From NCBI RefSeq assembly GCF_040436345.1, contig NC_133216.1, positions 3,004,533 through 3,068,532 of the forward strand: a stretch of 64,000 nucleotides of DNA, written 5' to 3'. Source of the DNA: Pagrus major. Its lineage: Eukaryota; Chordata; Actinopteri; Spariformes; Sparidae. Positions within the stretch are counted from its first letter, which is position 1. Each line of letters begins with the position of its first letter. The notes below the pieces were generated by a model. It did no database searches. It worked only from the letters and a program-made list of their open reading frames with translations, and was not told the DNA's origin. Below are positions 22,231 through 36,000 of this stretch, piece by piece. A program made the position numbers and the translations under genes.

Positions 22231-22551
22231 AGGGTTTCCATTATCCAGTAATTGCTGTGTTTTCTGTAGAAGTCCGACACACTTAAATGTCTTCGGCCTT
22301 AATGTCCGGTGAAAGAAATCCCTCTAAGCAGGATTTGAAATGTTTTAAAAAGATGGAGTATCAGCTCATCTGGAGGAAGATAAATGATTGTTGAGTCTAA
22401 TTCCCAGGTTGTCAGATACCAGCACTTTGGGTTGGTTGTATTCGGCATTAGCAGTCTCTGTAAATATTTTTTAAGCTGATAAACACAGATAACATTTGAC
22501 CAGAATTTCTCCCATTTTTCTGGGAAATCTTCCAGGACACTCAGAAACCCT

Positions 22552-22629
<78 letters not shown>

Positions 22630-24758
22630 TGGTTGAACAGATGACTACACTTATGGTACTGTATGTGTGGTCACATACAGTATGTCTACTTAAAAATAGC
22701 AGCTTCTAATTTAAAGAGTGCGCTCACAGCGAGGGGCATTTGAGATTCTTTCTGGTTTCTTCATATACGTACGTACCTCGCTCAGTTTGTCATGTGACTT
22801 CACAATGAGAAAAAAAACACGCTCAAGATGAAACTGAAACTGTTTTTCAAAATGCAGTTTTTAAAAAACAGCGATGTAACATCTACTTAAATTAATTCTA
22901 TTCTGATAAAATACATCTATTAATTTTCTGGTGTAGAGTTCAATGAGACGAATGATATGAAGCTATACTAGCTTAGCGTAGCACAAACACTGGAAATAAG
23001 GGGATACAGCTAACTCTAAAGCTCGTTATTATCATGTTATGTGTCATTTTTTAAGATAGACTCTGTTAATATGTGAGCTTTATGTAATCCACATGTACGG
23101 TCTCTATAGGGTTGGTGATCTTACTGGGTGTGCGTACCACTGGTTTATCCCAGCTCTCTCATTTGGCTCCCGTCCCGATTTTCTCCCTCTCACACACTCT
23201 GTGGTTTGTTTTGCTTTGATCGTTCAGAAGCGATTTCTACTTTTTACCCTGTATTTACCTTTAGGATGGTTGACTGAGTGCTCTGGCTCACGCCCTGCTT
23301 CACATGCATGTAGTATGACCACCTCCTTCTCCTGTTGGTCAGTGAACAGCTCCAGTGCAGCAGCAGTAGAGACGCCACAGCAGAAATACAGTATTCAGTA
23401 GAAAAGGACTGAAAAAGTGAACTGGGCCATGATATAATTAGAGACCTGCTCAGCTTTAATCTATTATGGTCCTGTCAAGGGTTGTTCTCCTTCTCCTTCT
23501 TCTCTGTGTTTTTCTGTAGCAGAGTGTCTAGATGCTGCACTTGTAAAGTCAATTAAAGAAAATTTGGCTTCATATTAGCAGCTGTAATTTTATTACCGAA
23601 ATCTACCGTATCATCCTTGATATCATGTTTTCTATAAACTGATCAATGTACAAGTTGCACAATCAGAGTTAGAATAGTTTGTAGCTAAAGTGGGCCTGTA
23701 AAGACGGACTAGTGAGTAGATGAGTCTCGCTGTGATGACGTTTAATGTCCCCGACAACCTCTGTAGTCTCATTCAGACACTTGTTAGCAACCGCCGTTGT
23801 TAACACACGTAAGAGCTTTATAATTAAATTGTGGCACATTGGATGATGTATTTTATGTTGTAGAACAAATCGTGCAAATATCTTCAGCCTGTGGTAACCA
23901 CACACCTTATTTCAGACAGACTAACTGAAAACCAAATCAAACACCTCATTGACTTTGAGATGAAGGAACCGGATGTGCAAAAATGCGAGCTGATTTCTGG
24001 GTTTTAGGACTCATTCCTACACCACTCTGTAGCTATAAACTCTCTGAGCAGTGCATCAGTTTCATGCTCTGTATTGAAACGATTTGAAATTGCATCATCC
24101 CATCGTGAATGAAATTCATATGATAAATAATAACAATTGATAAATCCGTTTAAAAAAAGACAAACACTGATTGAAATCGTCTTTGTCCTTCTAGGAGTTA
24201 TGCGGCGACCCTCATCTGTTTGTGGACGGCATCAGTGCCCACGACCTGCACCAAGGCCAGCTGGGAAACTGCTGGTTCGTAGCCGCCTGCTCCAGTCTGG
24301 CCTCCAGAGAGGCGCTATGGCAGAAGGTGAGACAACGACACAGGCACAGTTTTCATATTTCATTATCTGTTTTTACTGTACAGTTGGTTTTGTAATCCAG
24401 TTTTTATCAAAGAAAATGCTTTTCTTCCTGTTGACTGCGTAACACACAATACTTGATATTTACATAAAAATCCATCACAACACCAGAACACAAAATCACA
24501 CAATGTTGCACGAAATTAGCTCAATCAAGTAATATTTCATGACTCTGCTAAGCACCACACGTCAGCGAAAGACTTCTGGCTTAGTCACAGCTGATAGAGT
24601 GGGATGTATGCACACACTGTGTGTGTATTTATGGGTGTAGTCATGTGTGCAATCAAGTATATGGCTGTTAGATTTGTGCAACTGGGTGTGTGTTTACTTT
24701 AGAGTTATGTGTACTGTGGCACTTGATGTAATCCAAGTGAAGTGAAGATAACCATCAC

Positions 24759-24801
<43 letters not shown>

Positions 24802-27800
24802 TTCTTAAAGGGTTCTTCAGCATGTGAAGAGTTATCTTAAAGGTTGTTTTCATAAATTTGTATGATGAAATGTGTGTTATTAACGACTGAATGACTTTAA
24901 AACCCTTCAGTTATTTTTTTAATAATGAATAATGGGGAATAAATAACAACAAACAAAACTAACGACAACAAAAACATATAAATCTGCATCAGCTGTCGGT
25001 TATTTAAACATCAGGATCAGAATCTGCCCAGAATTTCACAATCAGTGTATTCGTTAATCACAAACTGAGCCCTGACAGGTTGACAAGTGACAACACAGAG
25101 AGACATTAAACATCCTTTAAATTATTTTATGACAAACTAAAGGAATCCATCTGTTAAAGGACTTGAGCTGGATGCTGCAGCATCCAGGAAATAACATCTT
25201 TCATCCATAAGGTGGCACCAGTTACCTTCATTAACAACCCTGTTAATCAGAAGTGACACATGTATGAATGGATCTTCTGTCAGCTGGAACTGAATTTTAA
25301 ATCATGTGTTAATATATACAACTTTATAAATTGGTCTCCAATCATATTATGAAGTTTAAAGACGATTTTGGTTCGATTTGACAGTTTAATCTAGAATGAA
25401 TACTTAAACACTTGTGTTACAGTCCAGGGTTTCCCTGATCATTATAAGGCTCAGTCACATTACCTAAGCTGTTTTACTCAACAAGTCAAATGAATGTATT
25501 GCTTTCTGATTTTTTTGTACAAAGATATAATAGCCGCCCAAAATGATGTGAAATTGTAGTTTTTTTATTGGAAAGGGTTTTACACAAACACTGCAGTATT
25601 TAATCCTCAGGAGCTAAAACAGCATAAAAACGTACTGAGTGTATTTTTGTGTAGTCTATAATGGCCGGCTGGTATAGGAAGGTTTACAGTGATTAAACAG
25701 GATCTCTGACCTGAAGGTCTTTCAGCCACACATGATAAGAATTCGTGGAGTCATAGTTGTGTGTGTGTGTCTGTGTGTGTACTTGTGTTTTTTCCACTGT
25801 TGGTTACCTCGTTCCTCCTGTCTGGTCTCGGAGGTCCGCTGCAGCTCTCAGTTTTCCATCAGCTGAAGGGAAACTGAAGCCTGTTTGAGGTGTTGTTGCC
25901 TCAGTGGAGCAGCCAGTTGTCTTGACACCCGTCAGTGGTCCAAGAACAAACACTGGTCCTAAAACACTTATTAAGCCTCTGGTGTGTGAAGGCAAACTAC
26001 ACGAGCAGTGTGATGACGATTATCACAACATTTTGTTTTTCCAAAGTGACCCAGTCATCCCTCATCTCTTAACTACTTATAGATCATGTGTGACTTATTT
26101 AGTAATGTTGATGAAATGAATTCCTGATGTAGTAAATCATGCATCATTTTCTTTGATGTGCTGAAAGTAAGAAGTGTTCCAACCTGCTCTGTTTTATAAA
26201 ACAGATTTCAATATAAAGTCTGTAATTTTGAGTTAAAATTCATCCACAGTTTGTTTTATTTGCCAACTTAACTCGAGGTCCATTTACATCCAAGGCTTTC
26301 AACTGCAAATCCCAAATATATTTTTTGACTGTAAACAAAAAACCTGCAATGATGTTGTACCTGTTTCTGTCCTCAGAGCACGTCTGGCTCTCTAACTGAC
26401 CACAGTAAAAGTTCAGTTTCAGCGTAAAACAACTTGCAGTAGAGAAACATGACAACACCGTGTTACTGCCAGGATTTGGCTCCAGTCTGATGGAAGATTT
26501 GACTGGAAACTAAATGGGATCGGGAACTATTGTAACTCATGACCAGATACTGTAAACACGACATGGAGGAATGTTTCCCTTCAGTTCGTCCAACTGAAAC
26601 ACAAGAAGACAGAGAAACACACAGAGAAATGCAAAATTTTATGTAAATCACAGAGCGAGTCAGACAGCAGCTAAAAGTCCGACCCAAACAGCTGATCTGC
26701 GGAGTAATACAGTGCGCGGCAGGCACAGATGTGCTTGTGTGTAGGAATACGGACGTTGTGAAGTTGAGGGAATATAGTCCCAAAGGAAAGGGCTGTCTAA
26801 CGGGAACGTAAAGCAGCAAAAAGTTTCAAAATACAGTGTACGCTTAAAAAGATATATGTTTTTGAAGGTGGATAAAATACATCTTGCTGTCAGTGCTGTT
26901 TCATCTGCTGCAGGTAGCACACTGACGAGGGATAAGTGAACTATCCCCTTCAGTTACTAGCTACTTTGCAGACGCTGCATCAAAGCCGAAGTTTTGCATT
27001 TTTTGGATTAATACATTTTATCTGCAATTGGGCACAAAAAACGCTTATACCGATATTTGGAAAATGCTGAATATAATCTGCTAGGTCCATAAGCGATCCA
27101 TCCCAACTATTTATAAACCTGACTTGACTCCTGTCCTCTTGTCCCTCCCTCCTCTCTCCTCCCTCCCTCCTCCCTCCTCCCTCCCTCCTCTCTCTGTCCA
27201 GTAACACCAATAACAATCAGACCAATGAGACCACACAGACAGCTTTCAGTCGATGTTTAATAGATGTCACTCCATTGATCTCTGTTTTGTGTCAGGCCGA
27301 CGGTCATGCAATGTGAATATTAGATATTCCACTCACTGCTACTCGTTCTGCGTCTAACTGTTTTTCAGAAACAAAACAACAACAGCAAAGACAGTAACAA
27401 AGAACAAGTCACTCATCAATCATTAATTAGTCACATATTAATATTCAGCTGATCAGAAAAGGCGTGTTTTATTTACAGTATTATATTCAAAAGTCGATGA
27501 TTTCATCAGGAGTTATACAAATTTCGGTTATTGATTATGACAATTCAACATCGGCAACAAATAATATTGTGTTGTAGTTTTTATGAATTACAAATTAATT
27601 GATTTATATTGATGATACATTGATCTTTTAAATAGCACCAGGAAACTTACAAGTTTAGTTCCATATTAAGTTTAAATAAAGTGCATTTATACTTCTCTTA
27701 TTTTTCGGCCCTGGATTTATATTTTTGAACTTTGTTTTGTGAAAAATACTTTTGTCAAAGCTTGATCTGAATGACCTGCTGACATCTACAATCGTGTTGA

Positions 27801-30800
27801 GGTTAATGAGTGAGGAGAAATAATGAGTGTTTGAGGGAGAATATAAGCTGATGGATTTCTTCGGGTGCATGAAAAAGGTTGCAAAGTTTTCATTCAGCTC
27901 TACTGTGTGAAGGTCAAACATGAACAAAATAGTGTGATGCTTTTCCAGAACTCTAACACGACTCTACTGGTAAAAAGTGAGGAGTTATTTGTCGACTGTG
28001 AACTCCACCGAGCAGCTCAGATTTCCCGCCTCTGCTCCTTCCTTGAAGGCAAACAGGAAGTACATGACCTTCCTGACCTTGGCCAGCTCAGCAATCCTTT
28101 CGCCGAACTCCTGCATGTCCGCCTCCAGCCATTTGAGCGGCGAATCCTCCGGGTCGCCGGCGTTTCGCCAGAATGTTCCGATGGGCTCCAGCAGCTGACG
28201 CGTCATCAGGTGGGTGAGGTCGGGGGTCCAGAGCTGGCAGATGCCGGTGATGGTGACGCGACCGTAGCCGCTGAGGGAGAAGTACCAGCGGGAGAAGTTC
28301 AGCTCCTGATTGGGGAAGTCCAGCCGATAGACGGCCTCGTGGGGAAGAAGCAGACGCTCGCCTTCCTGACGCTTCTGTCCTGACTTCTGCAAAGATGACA
28401 CACGAAGACGCATCATCTGCAGAGGAGATAAAAGAGAAACACAGGAAGAAAGTTAAGAAGAGAGAATGTGATGATCCACCCAAAACCTTTTTATCCTGTA
28501 ATTGTGAAGCAACCACAGGAGGCTTTGAACTGGGTACTGATGAGCTGTGAAGAGATTTACTCTGGAAATATATTTTCTAGGGATGCACAATATTGGATTT
28601 TGTCAATATTTTCCAGTTTATTTTTGCACTTTCATAAAACAAAATGAAAAACTACTTGGTCAAAGGTTTGACGTGTGAGCATGATTAAAGCATCTTATCG
28701 GCCTGTCATACCTGCAAACATGCAGAACTACAGAGTTGTTACAGTACGTTGCACAACACAAACACTACATGAGGTAAAAACTGATGACAACGTCCTCTGA
28801 TGTATGTCGGAGGATCTGTGGGACGTGCCAGAACAAGTTTAGTCCATGGAGGCCTCACTGTGGTTCAGACTTGACCCGTTGAGGCCTGGACACAGGACCT
28901 CTGGGGGGTCCTGTTGTGTTGGACACCAGGGCGTTGGCAGCAAACCCTCCTGTAGGTTGTGAGGTGAGGCCTCCCCGGATTGGACTTGTCCCAGAACCTC
29001 CCGTGGATGTTTAATTGATTTGGGATCTGGCGTACAGAGTGGTGTAATAATGAGTCCTAAAAGCTGGAAATCAGTTCACATTTTTGCACATCTGGTTCCC
29101 TCGTCTCAAAGTCTGTGGGTTTTCAGTTAAATGTCTGAAATAAGGTGTGTGGTTTAATTTACGCTTCAAAAATCACAAAAGTGGTGAATGAACAAAACCT
29201 GTCAGAGTCATTAACTTGTGTTTGTCACAGATAATTTTAACAATTCAAAAATCCCAAAGTCTTTTTGTCGAAGGAACCAGGGCGATGCTAACTTCAGGGT
29301 TAGCCTACAAAAACACGTCATCCCCACGCCTCTCTGTTTGGAGACCAAGTCGGCGCCTTGAATTCTGTGTCATGTTCCTCTCGGGGTTTTCATCAGTATT
29401 TTTTCACGTTTTAAAGATGTGGCTGATCTGTGTATTCTTGTCATGTAATGTAGTTGAGCAGGCGGCTTTGCGCGAAACCAAAGTACTGAAGTAGGAAATG
29501 ATATTAAATGTCAGGACAGATATCAGTACCCAGAGCCCAGGATGACCTTTTCACATGTCTTGTTATGTCCAACCAACAGGCCAAAACCTGAAGATATTAA
29601 TTTTGTTGTGATGTGAAACAGGAAAGCTTTTTTTTAAATTGATCACTCAAATGTGTATCTGTCAACAGTTCAAACAATATGTAATTTACCACTGAGGAAA
29701 AGCAGAATATTGATGGATTCAAGAAGCTGCTACAAGAAAGTATCTGGCATTTTTGCTTGAAAAGTGACTTAAACGATGAATTGATAATCAAAATAATTAC
29801 TGATTCATTTTCTTTTGATTCACTAACTGTTGTAGCTCTAAGCCAGACGTCTCTCAGCACAGCTCAGGTGCACGTTTACATTTGATCACAGTCACAGAAG
29901 CTCAGGAGCTGCTCACCTCGGTTGCATCACGCAGACAGAAAGAAAAGTGTTTTCGAGGCACAGAGCCAAGTTTGAGCTCTTCTGATGGGTCGGACTATTG
30001 ATCACTACAGCCAGAACATTCACAGGACCAGGCAGCAACACAACTTTAAAGGAAAAGTTCCCCAAAAAATCCAAAGTCAGTTGTTATCTCCTCAGCTCCA
30101 TGTTGATGGAAAGTCAGATGAAGGTTCGTAGTCCTCAAAACATTTCTGGAGCAAAACAGCAAGAAAACAGCGGAAAAAAACCCCAAACATAAAAAGGCTC
30201 CGTTAAGCTTGTCCGGCTTTATCGACGTCTTTGGAAGCTCAGAAATCCTAAATTGATTGAAAAATGTAGTTGTTTTTTTTTAAACCTGCGACATCCAGTC
30301 GAGCTCGTGCACCCACTTCAGATATGTGCACGCAAGAAGCTTTTAGCTTAGCAGCTACAGTGAAGTTTTCTGCTTTAAAAAGAGTGTAAATAACATCTTC
30401 GTGAATCATTTTGGGATCTCAGGGCTTCTGGAGACTTGGATCATGCTGGACGAGCTGTATGGAGACATTTAGTGTTTTTTGTTTACATTTTAAAACGAGT
30501 CTTCAGCTACGTCAGTTGTTTTGGACGATGCTGCAGCGCTGTTTTGCTGTGAAGCTCCAGAAATGTTTTGTGGACTATGAAACTCCACCTGACTTTCCAT
30601 CAGCATGGAGGAGAGAAGATAATGCAATTGAATTTTTGGGTTAATTGTTCCTTTAAGGACAGATGTTTTAAAGACTCGGGAGAAAAGTTTGAACTTTTGT
30701 ACCTAGTCGAGTCCTGTGAATAGCTGATGTTGTTTAAAAGCATGCACGAAATCTGTGTTTAACATTTCACCAACAGTCAAAACTGCAACACTGACTGAAG

Positions 30801-31088
30801 GGAAATGCTCCATTTCACATTGTTGTTGATGTAATTAAAACACAATCACACATCTTGTGATTAAAGGATTTGTAGCCACTGGAGGTGAGAAATTGTCATT
30901 TAAAAGTGAGACGCTCACCTCTGTCAGTGCAGGGTCTTCTTTAAATTCCAGCACCAGAGCGTTGGAGGGAGCCTTGGTAGCGTCCATGTCTGACTTTGAG
31001 GTTGTAATCCTGGGTAAAGGAGCAGGAGAGGGCAGCCTGTGTGGATGGATGCAGTGATAGGAAGAGCTCGGGAAGAATTTCTGATATC

Positions 31089-31155
<67 letters not shown>

Positions 31156-31813
31156 CCCTCCCCTTTCCAACTCTTTCCATCACAGTGTAGCAGCAGTTTC
31201 TCACTTTCGTCCCCGACCTCCCCTCCCCCCCTCCTGCCCACAGGGTAGTTTCGTTAGGACTCATTGATCGGCATGCCACATAAAATGAGAGAGGGTGGAT
31301 GAGATCAATGTGAAAACAGCAACAGTCAGAATAATTAGTTTTCTAACCGTGCTATCCTTATTTCTGTCCTTTAAAGCCGGATATGTGACATTTCTGCAGC
31401 AAACCTTTCATGTTTTTGTAATGTGAAGCATTTGCACCATCGTGGAGCATTACTGAAACCAGGAGCAGTCATTGTTTTCATTATTTTATATTTTCCAGAG
31501 TTTTGAAATCAGGTTGAAATTAAAAAACAAAACAAAAACCTGCCACATCTCCTCAGAATCATTTCTCCCCAGACATTTCACACCTGATTTGAAATGTCTG
31601 AATATCAAATGAAAATACTCTCTAAGCCTTTTTTTTTTTTTTTAAGGCAATAAGGAGGTGGGTGATGTGTGAGAGTGCTAGGCAACAGGAGGCGGTGATG
31701 ACGTACGAGAGAGAACTCTGGGAGTTTCCCGAGGGCTTCAGGGAGCTCGACTGGTCTTGGCTGAATGGATCAGTTATTTATTTACTTCACTCACATCACT
31801 GAGGATCATTACG

Positions 31814-31852
<39 letters not shown>

Positions 31853-33007
31853 GTCATCAGGGATCTCAGCACAGGATATGGGTGGATGGCGTTCCCTTGT
31901 TAAAAACTTTTTAAATCCTCAGTTGCTCGTGTTAATTATAGATGCTGAAGGTTAATTAAGGGGAAACGAGTGGATGACCCGATGATGTTTTTCAACTTTC
32001 AAGGAGCTAACAAGTGGACAGCTGTATATTTCTGAGTTTATTGTGTAAAATATTAACAGATGGGCTTTATTGTCTGGTGAGTTTTAGTCATGGTGGTTTG
32101 TACTTGAGTATATCTTAACTAGATGTTGTTTTATTGGATATACTAGATATGTGCCTGTTTGTTGTGCCTATTTAATGATGTAATGCACCAATGAAAATAT
32201 GTTGTTATTAAGCAGAAAGAAAGAAAAATCCATTTTAACATGATTTATTAGTTGTCACCGTATGGAGGAGCTTATTTTTAGTTGAATTTACTGCAGTTTT
32301 TAACCGCCACAAACTGAACTAACATTATGAACAGAAAAAACAAGTGTTGACGTCACATCTCCGTACTGTGTTGCAGTGTACTGATGTCAGTGAGCTAACC
32401 AGCCCGTTCTGTCTCCTAATACCACTTTGTTCCTCAAGAGGTGACAGTCTGACAGGCCCCCTGGTCTCAGCTGGGAGATGTTAGACCGGCGAGTTCGCTA
32501 CTTAGTCTAATAAGTCAACAAATAAACTCACAAAATGGAGAACAGAAAAATACAACTATACACTGTCTGAATTCAAGTTTCTACTCTGTTACTGAACTAA
32601 GATGAGCTTAATTGCCTCGTTAACTCATCGTAAAACACACTTCATTCAGTAAAATGTGAAAATTTTCCAGCTCTAAACATCGTTTTGACTCTGGAGTCAG
32701 AGTCCGTGTCTGTCTGATCCCACAAGACGGCACAGAAATCCAAACACAAATCTAACTTTGTACCCTGGTTTCTTTCTGTTGTTTTTCAAGGTGATTCCAG
32801 ACTGGAAGGACCAGGAGTGGGATAAAGAAAAGCCCGAGTCCTACGCTGGGATCTTCCACTTCCGGTTCTGGCGGTTCGGTGAGTGGGTGGACGTGGTGAT
32901 CGATGACCGACTGCCGACGGCGAACGGAGAGCTGATTTACTGCCACTCCAACGACAGCAACGAGTTCTGGAGCGCGCTGGTGGAGAAGGCCTACGCCAAG
33001 TGAGCAC

Positions 33008-33066
<59 letters not shown>

Positions 33067-36000
33067 ACTCTCAGTTCAGTTTCATCACCATGGGGAGAAC
33101 TATTAACTGTGAAGATCCTGAGTCTATGTTACATGGATTAAGATTTGAAGTGTAGAAACGAGAGAGTATTTCTCAGATTTATAATGTTTGTTTGATTGTC
33201 ACAGGGGTTATTTTCTGTCACAGATTTTCCTACATTTGAGAGTAGAAATCCAGGAAAGAATTAATTAAAATTTTATTTTTGAGCGCTAATGCATGCTTGC
33301 TTGTGTTTCTAGGATGAGCGGATGCTATGAGGCGCTGGACGGGGGCAACACGGCCGACGCTCTCGTAGATTTCACCGGCGGCGTGTCGGAGCCAATGGAC
33401 CTGACGGAGAACGGGTTCAAAGACGATGAAGAGAAACGCAACGAGCTGTTTGAGAGAGTCCTGAAAGTCCACAACAGAGGAGGCCTCATCAGCTGCTCGA
33501 TCCGGGTGAGGAGAGGACAAACATGAACGCTCACTGCAGCTGAGTGATTGAATGAATTAATTTAGTAATGAGTGAATAATATACAGACTGACTGAACGCT
33601 CGCCGTGTCGTTCCAGGCGACCAGTGCGGCCGACATGGAGGCCAGGCTGGACTGCGGCCTGGTGAAGGGCCACGCCTACGCGGTGACAGACGTCCGCAGG
33701 GTGAGGCTGGGCCACGGCCTGCTGGCTTACTTCAAGTCAGACAAACTGACCATGATCCGCATGAGAAACCCCTGGGGACAGAAAGAGTGGAACGGACCCT
33801 GGAGCGACAGGTGAGGAAGAGGAGGTTTAACAGGGAAGACAGTGAGAATTGCAGCTGACCATTCACGTTTTTTTGATGTTGCAGCTTTGCGATTGAGGAA
33901 AGAGACCAGAAATTAAATCACATTGGAGAAGTTTTCCTTTCTCACACGTGGTTAACGTTGTGAAGTGGTCTGCTTTAACTCCAAACCATGCTGTTATCCT
34001 AAACCTAACCAAACTGACACAGAAAACCAAGAATAAAAAAACCCTGAAAATGATAAGTCAGCACTATAACAACAGGTTATACATGGATAATTATAGCGCT
34101 TTGGGTCTTGAACATTTTTTAACCCTCTAAAAAGTTTCTGAAATGTAACAAGGTACCAACTAGACGCTGCTTTAGTTTGTAGGGCGTCACAAGCAGAAAA
34201 GGTTTGAACCACTAGTTTAACCTTTAACAATAACAAGATTATAATATTATCACATAATTTCATTTAAAAATCTTAATCTGTAAAGGAGCTAGTAATTAAA
34301 TAAAAGAAATTGAGTGAAGAATACAATAGTTTTTAAGTACATCTGTGAAGAAAACCTATGAACTGAGCACTTGTAGTCCCAGTTAGGTAATCTGGTAACC
34401 CTTTATATTAATGTCCTTATTATAAGCATTAATTGGTAGTAAATATAAGATGAAGACTTCTAAGTTTTAATAATAAACATTTATTGTTAGATTATGCAAC
34501 CATTCAACCTGAATAAGGCATTGTTCTAGTTATACAAGCTAATGGATTAAAATCTTATAAATGCAAAATGAATAATATAAACGGTGACCAGTGAGGAGAC
34601 TACAAACTGTGTCTGACCCTCTAATTCTGCTCAGTGCGGAAACACACTGAAGTTAACGTGTCGGTTTGGTCTTGTTTTTTCTGTGGCGTTGTCATGTTTA
34701 CTTTTTATCACATTCATGTCAGTGTTTAATTATCAGGAGAAGATTACTGACGTTTTTCTGCCTGTCTGCAGCTCTGAAGAGTGGCAGAAGGTCAGTAAGA
34801 GTGAGAGGGAGAGGATCGGCGTCACTGTGCAGGACGACGGAGAGTTCTGGTGAGTTTTAGTGCAGCGCTGCCTCCTGTTGGAAACATGAGGTGTCTGCAT
34901 GTAGCAGCCAGAAACCTACAGTAATTCTCACAGATATTGTGACGTTTGTTTAATCTCATCTGTCTTTGTTGATTTAATCGATAATTTAAATTAAAAAAAA
35001 GTAATTTCCAAGCATATCATATTGTTTAAATATTTCCTACATTATAAGAATACCTAATCACTCTGTACACGACTGTTACTGTAAGTAAACTAGAAGCTCC
35101 ACTGATCCTCCCCTCTGTCTCTCTCTTCGTGCAGGATGACGTTTGACGACTTCATCGCTAACTTCACAGACCTCATCCTGTGTCGTCTCATCAACACGTC
35201 CTACCTGAGTTTCCATAAGACCTGGGAGGAGGCCGTGATGCAGGGCTCCTGGCGCCGCAACGACGACCCGCTTCTCAACCGAGCCGGGGGCTGCATCAAC
35301 AACAAGCACTCCTTCCTCCAGAACCCACAGGTCTTATATTCTCTTAAATGTTTGTCAAGATGATCTCCTGTGCAAAAGCAACAAGTTAAAGAATGAACTC
35401 TACCAGTACTGACTGTGTTTCTTCTCTCTGTTGTAGTACGTGTTTGACGTGAAGAAGCCGGAGGACGAGGTGCTGATCTGTCTGCAGCAGAAAGACCGCA
35501 GAGCCACGCTGAGAGGAGGACAAGGAGAAAACTTGGCAATCGGCTTCGACATACACAGGGTCAGCTGTTTACAAAGTGCCTGTTTCAATGCAACTGTTCG
35601 GCCAAATAGTTTATTTCAGCTTAGTTAGACGCCATGTTGAATATGAGTGGATAAAAGTATCTTGAGGAGCTTGCTTGCAATTCATGTTTTTAAACATAAA
35701 CAGGCAGATATGACAGACATTTATCATTTCACTTTAATCCATATGCTGTACACCTGTAATTAATAGAGGGAGTAAAAAACTGCTGCTGTCTCTGTGTGTT
35801 CAGGTGGAGTTCAACAGGATCTACCGTATGCATGTCAGGCAGCAGAAGGTTGGTGGGAGCACCTACATCAACTCGAGGTCTGTGTTCCTACGCACCGACC
35901 TGCCACAGGGCCGCTACGTCATCATCCCCACGACCTTCGACCCCGGCCTGGAGGGAGAATTCCTGCTCCGCATCTTCACAGACGTGCCCGCCGACTGCAA

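Larger units (their letters stand above)
18694..24194 (+). other. capn5 intron 2
   Basis: No supported exon. It holds (GT)n runs at 22195-22229 and 22553-22627 and a short hairpin at 22657-22682. A repeat-like stretch with AGCTATACTAGCTTAGCGTA lies at 22920-23080. A family E copy in minus orientation lies at 23895-24033, just before exon 3. ORFs at 19836-20138 and 23093-23401 show no recognisable motif. Confidence 0.55.
24327..32790 (+). other. capn5 intron 3 (host of omp)
   Basis: 8.5-kb intron between the exon carrying the catalytic cysteine and the next exon. It contains the whole omp gene on the other strand, a family E copy at 29032-29154 with a longer repeat body to about 29560, a family B-like copy near 29690-29846, a full family A copy at 30044-30658, and microsatellites at 24760-24800, 31089-31155 and 31815-31851. 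A CCT-rich tract lies at 27147-27198. Confidence 0.6.

Noticed and set aside
23093-23401. 102-codon ORF in capn5 intron 2
   Set aside because: No motif or splice partner; flanked by a common fish repeat.
27865-28383. 172-codon plus-strand ORF over omp exon 2
   Set aside because: It is the antisense shadow of the well-supported omp exon; codons follow omp third positions and no motif is seen.
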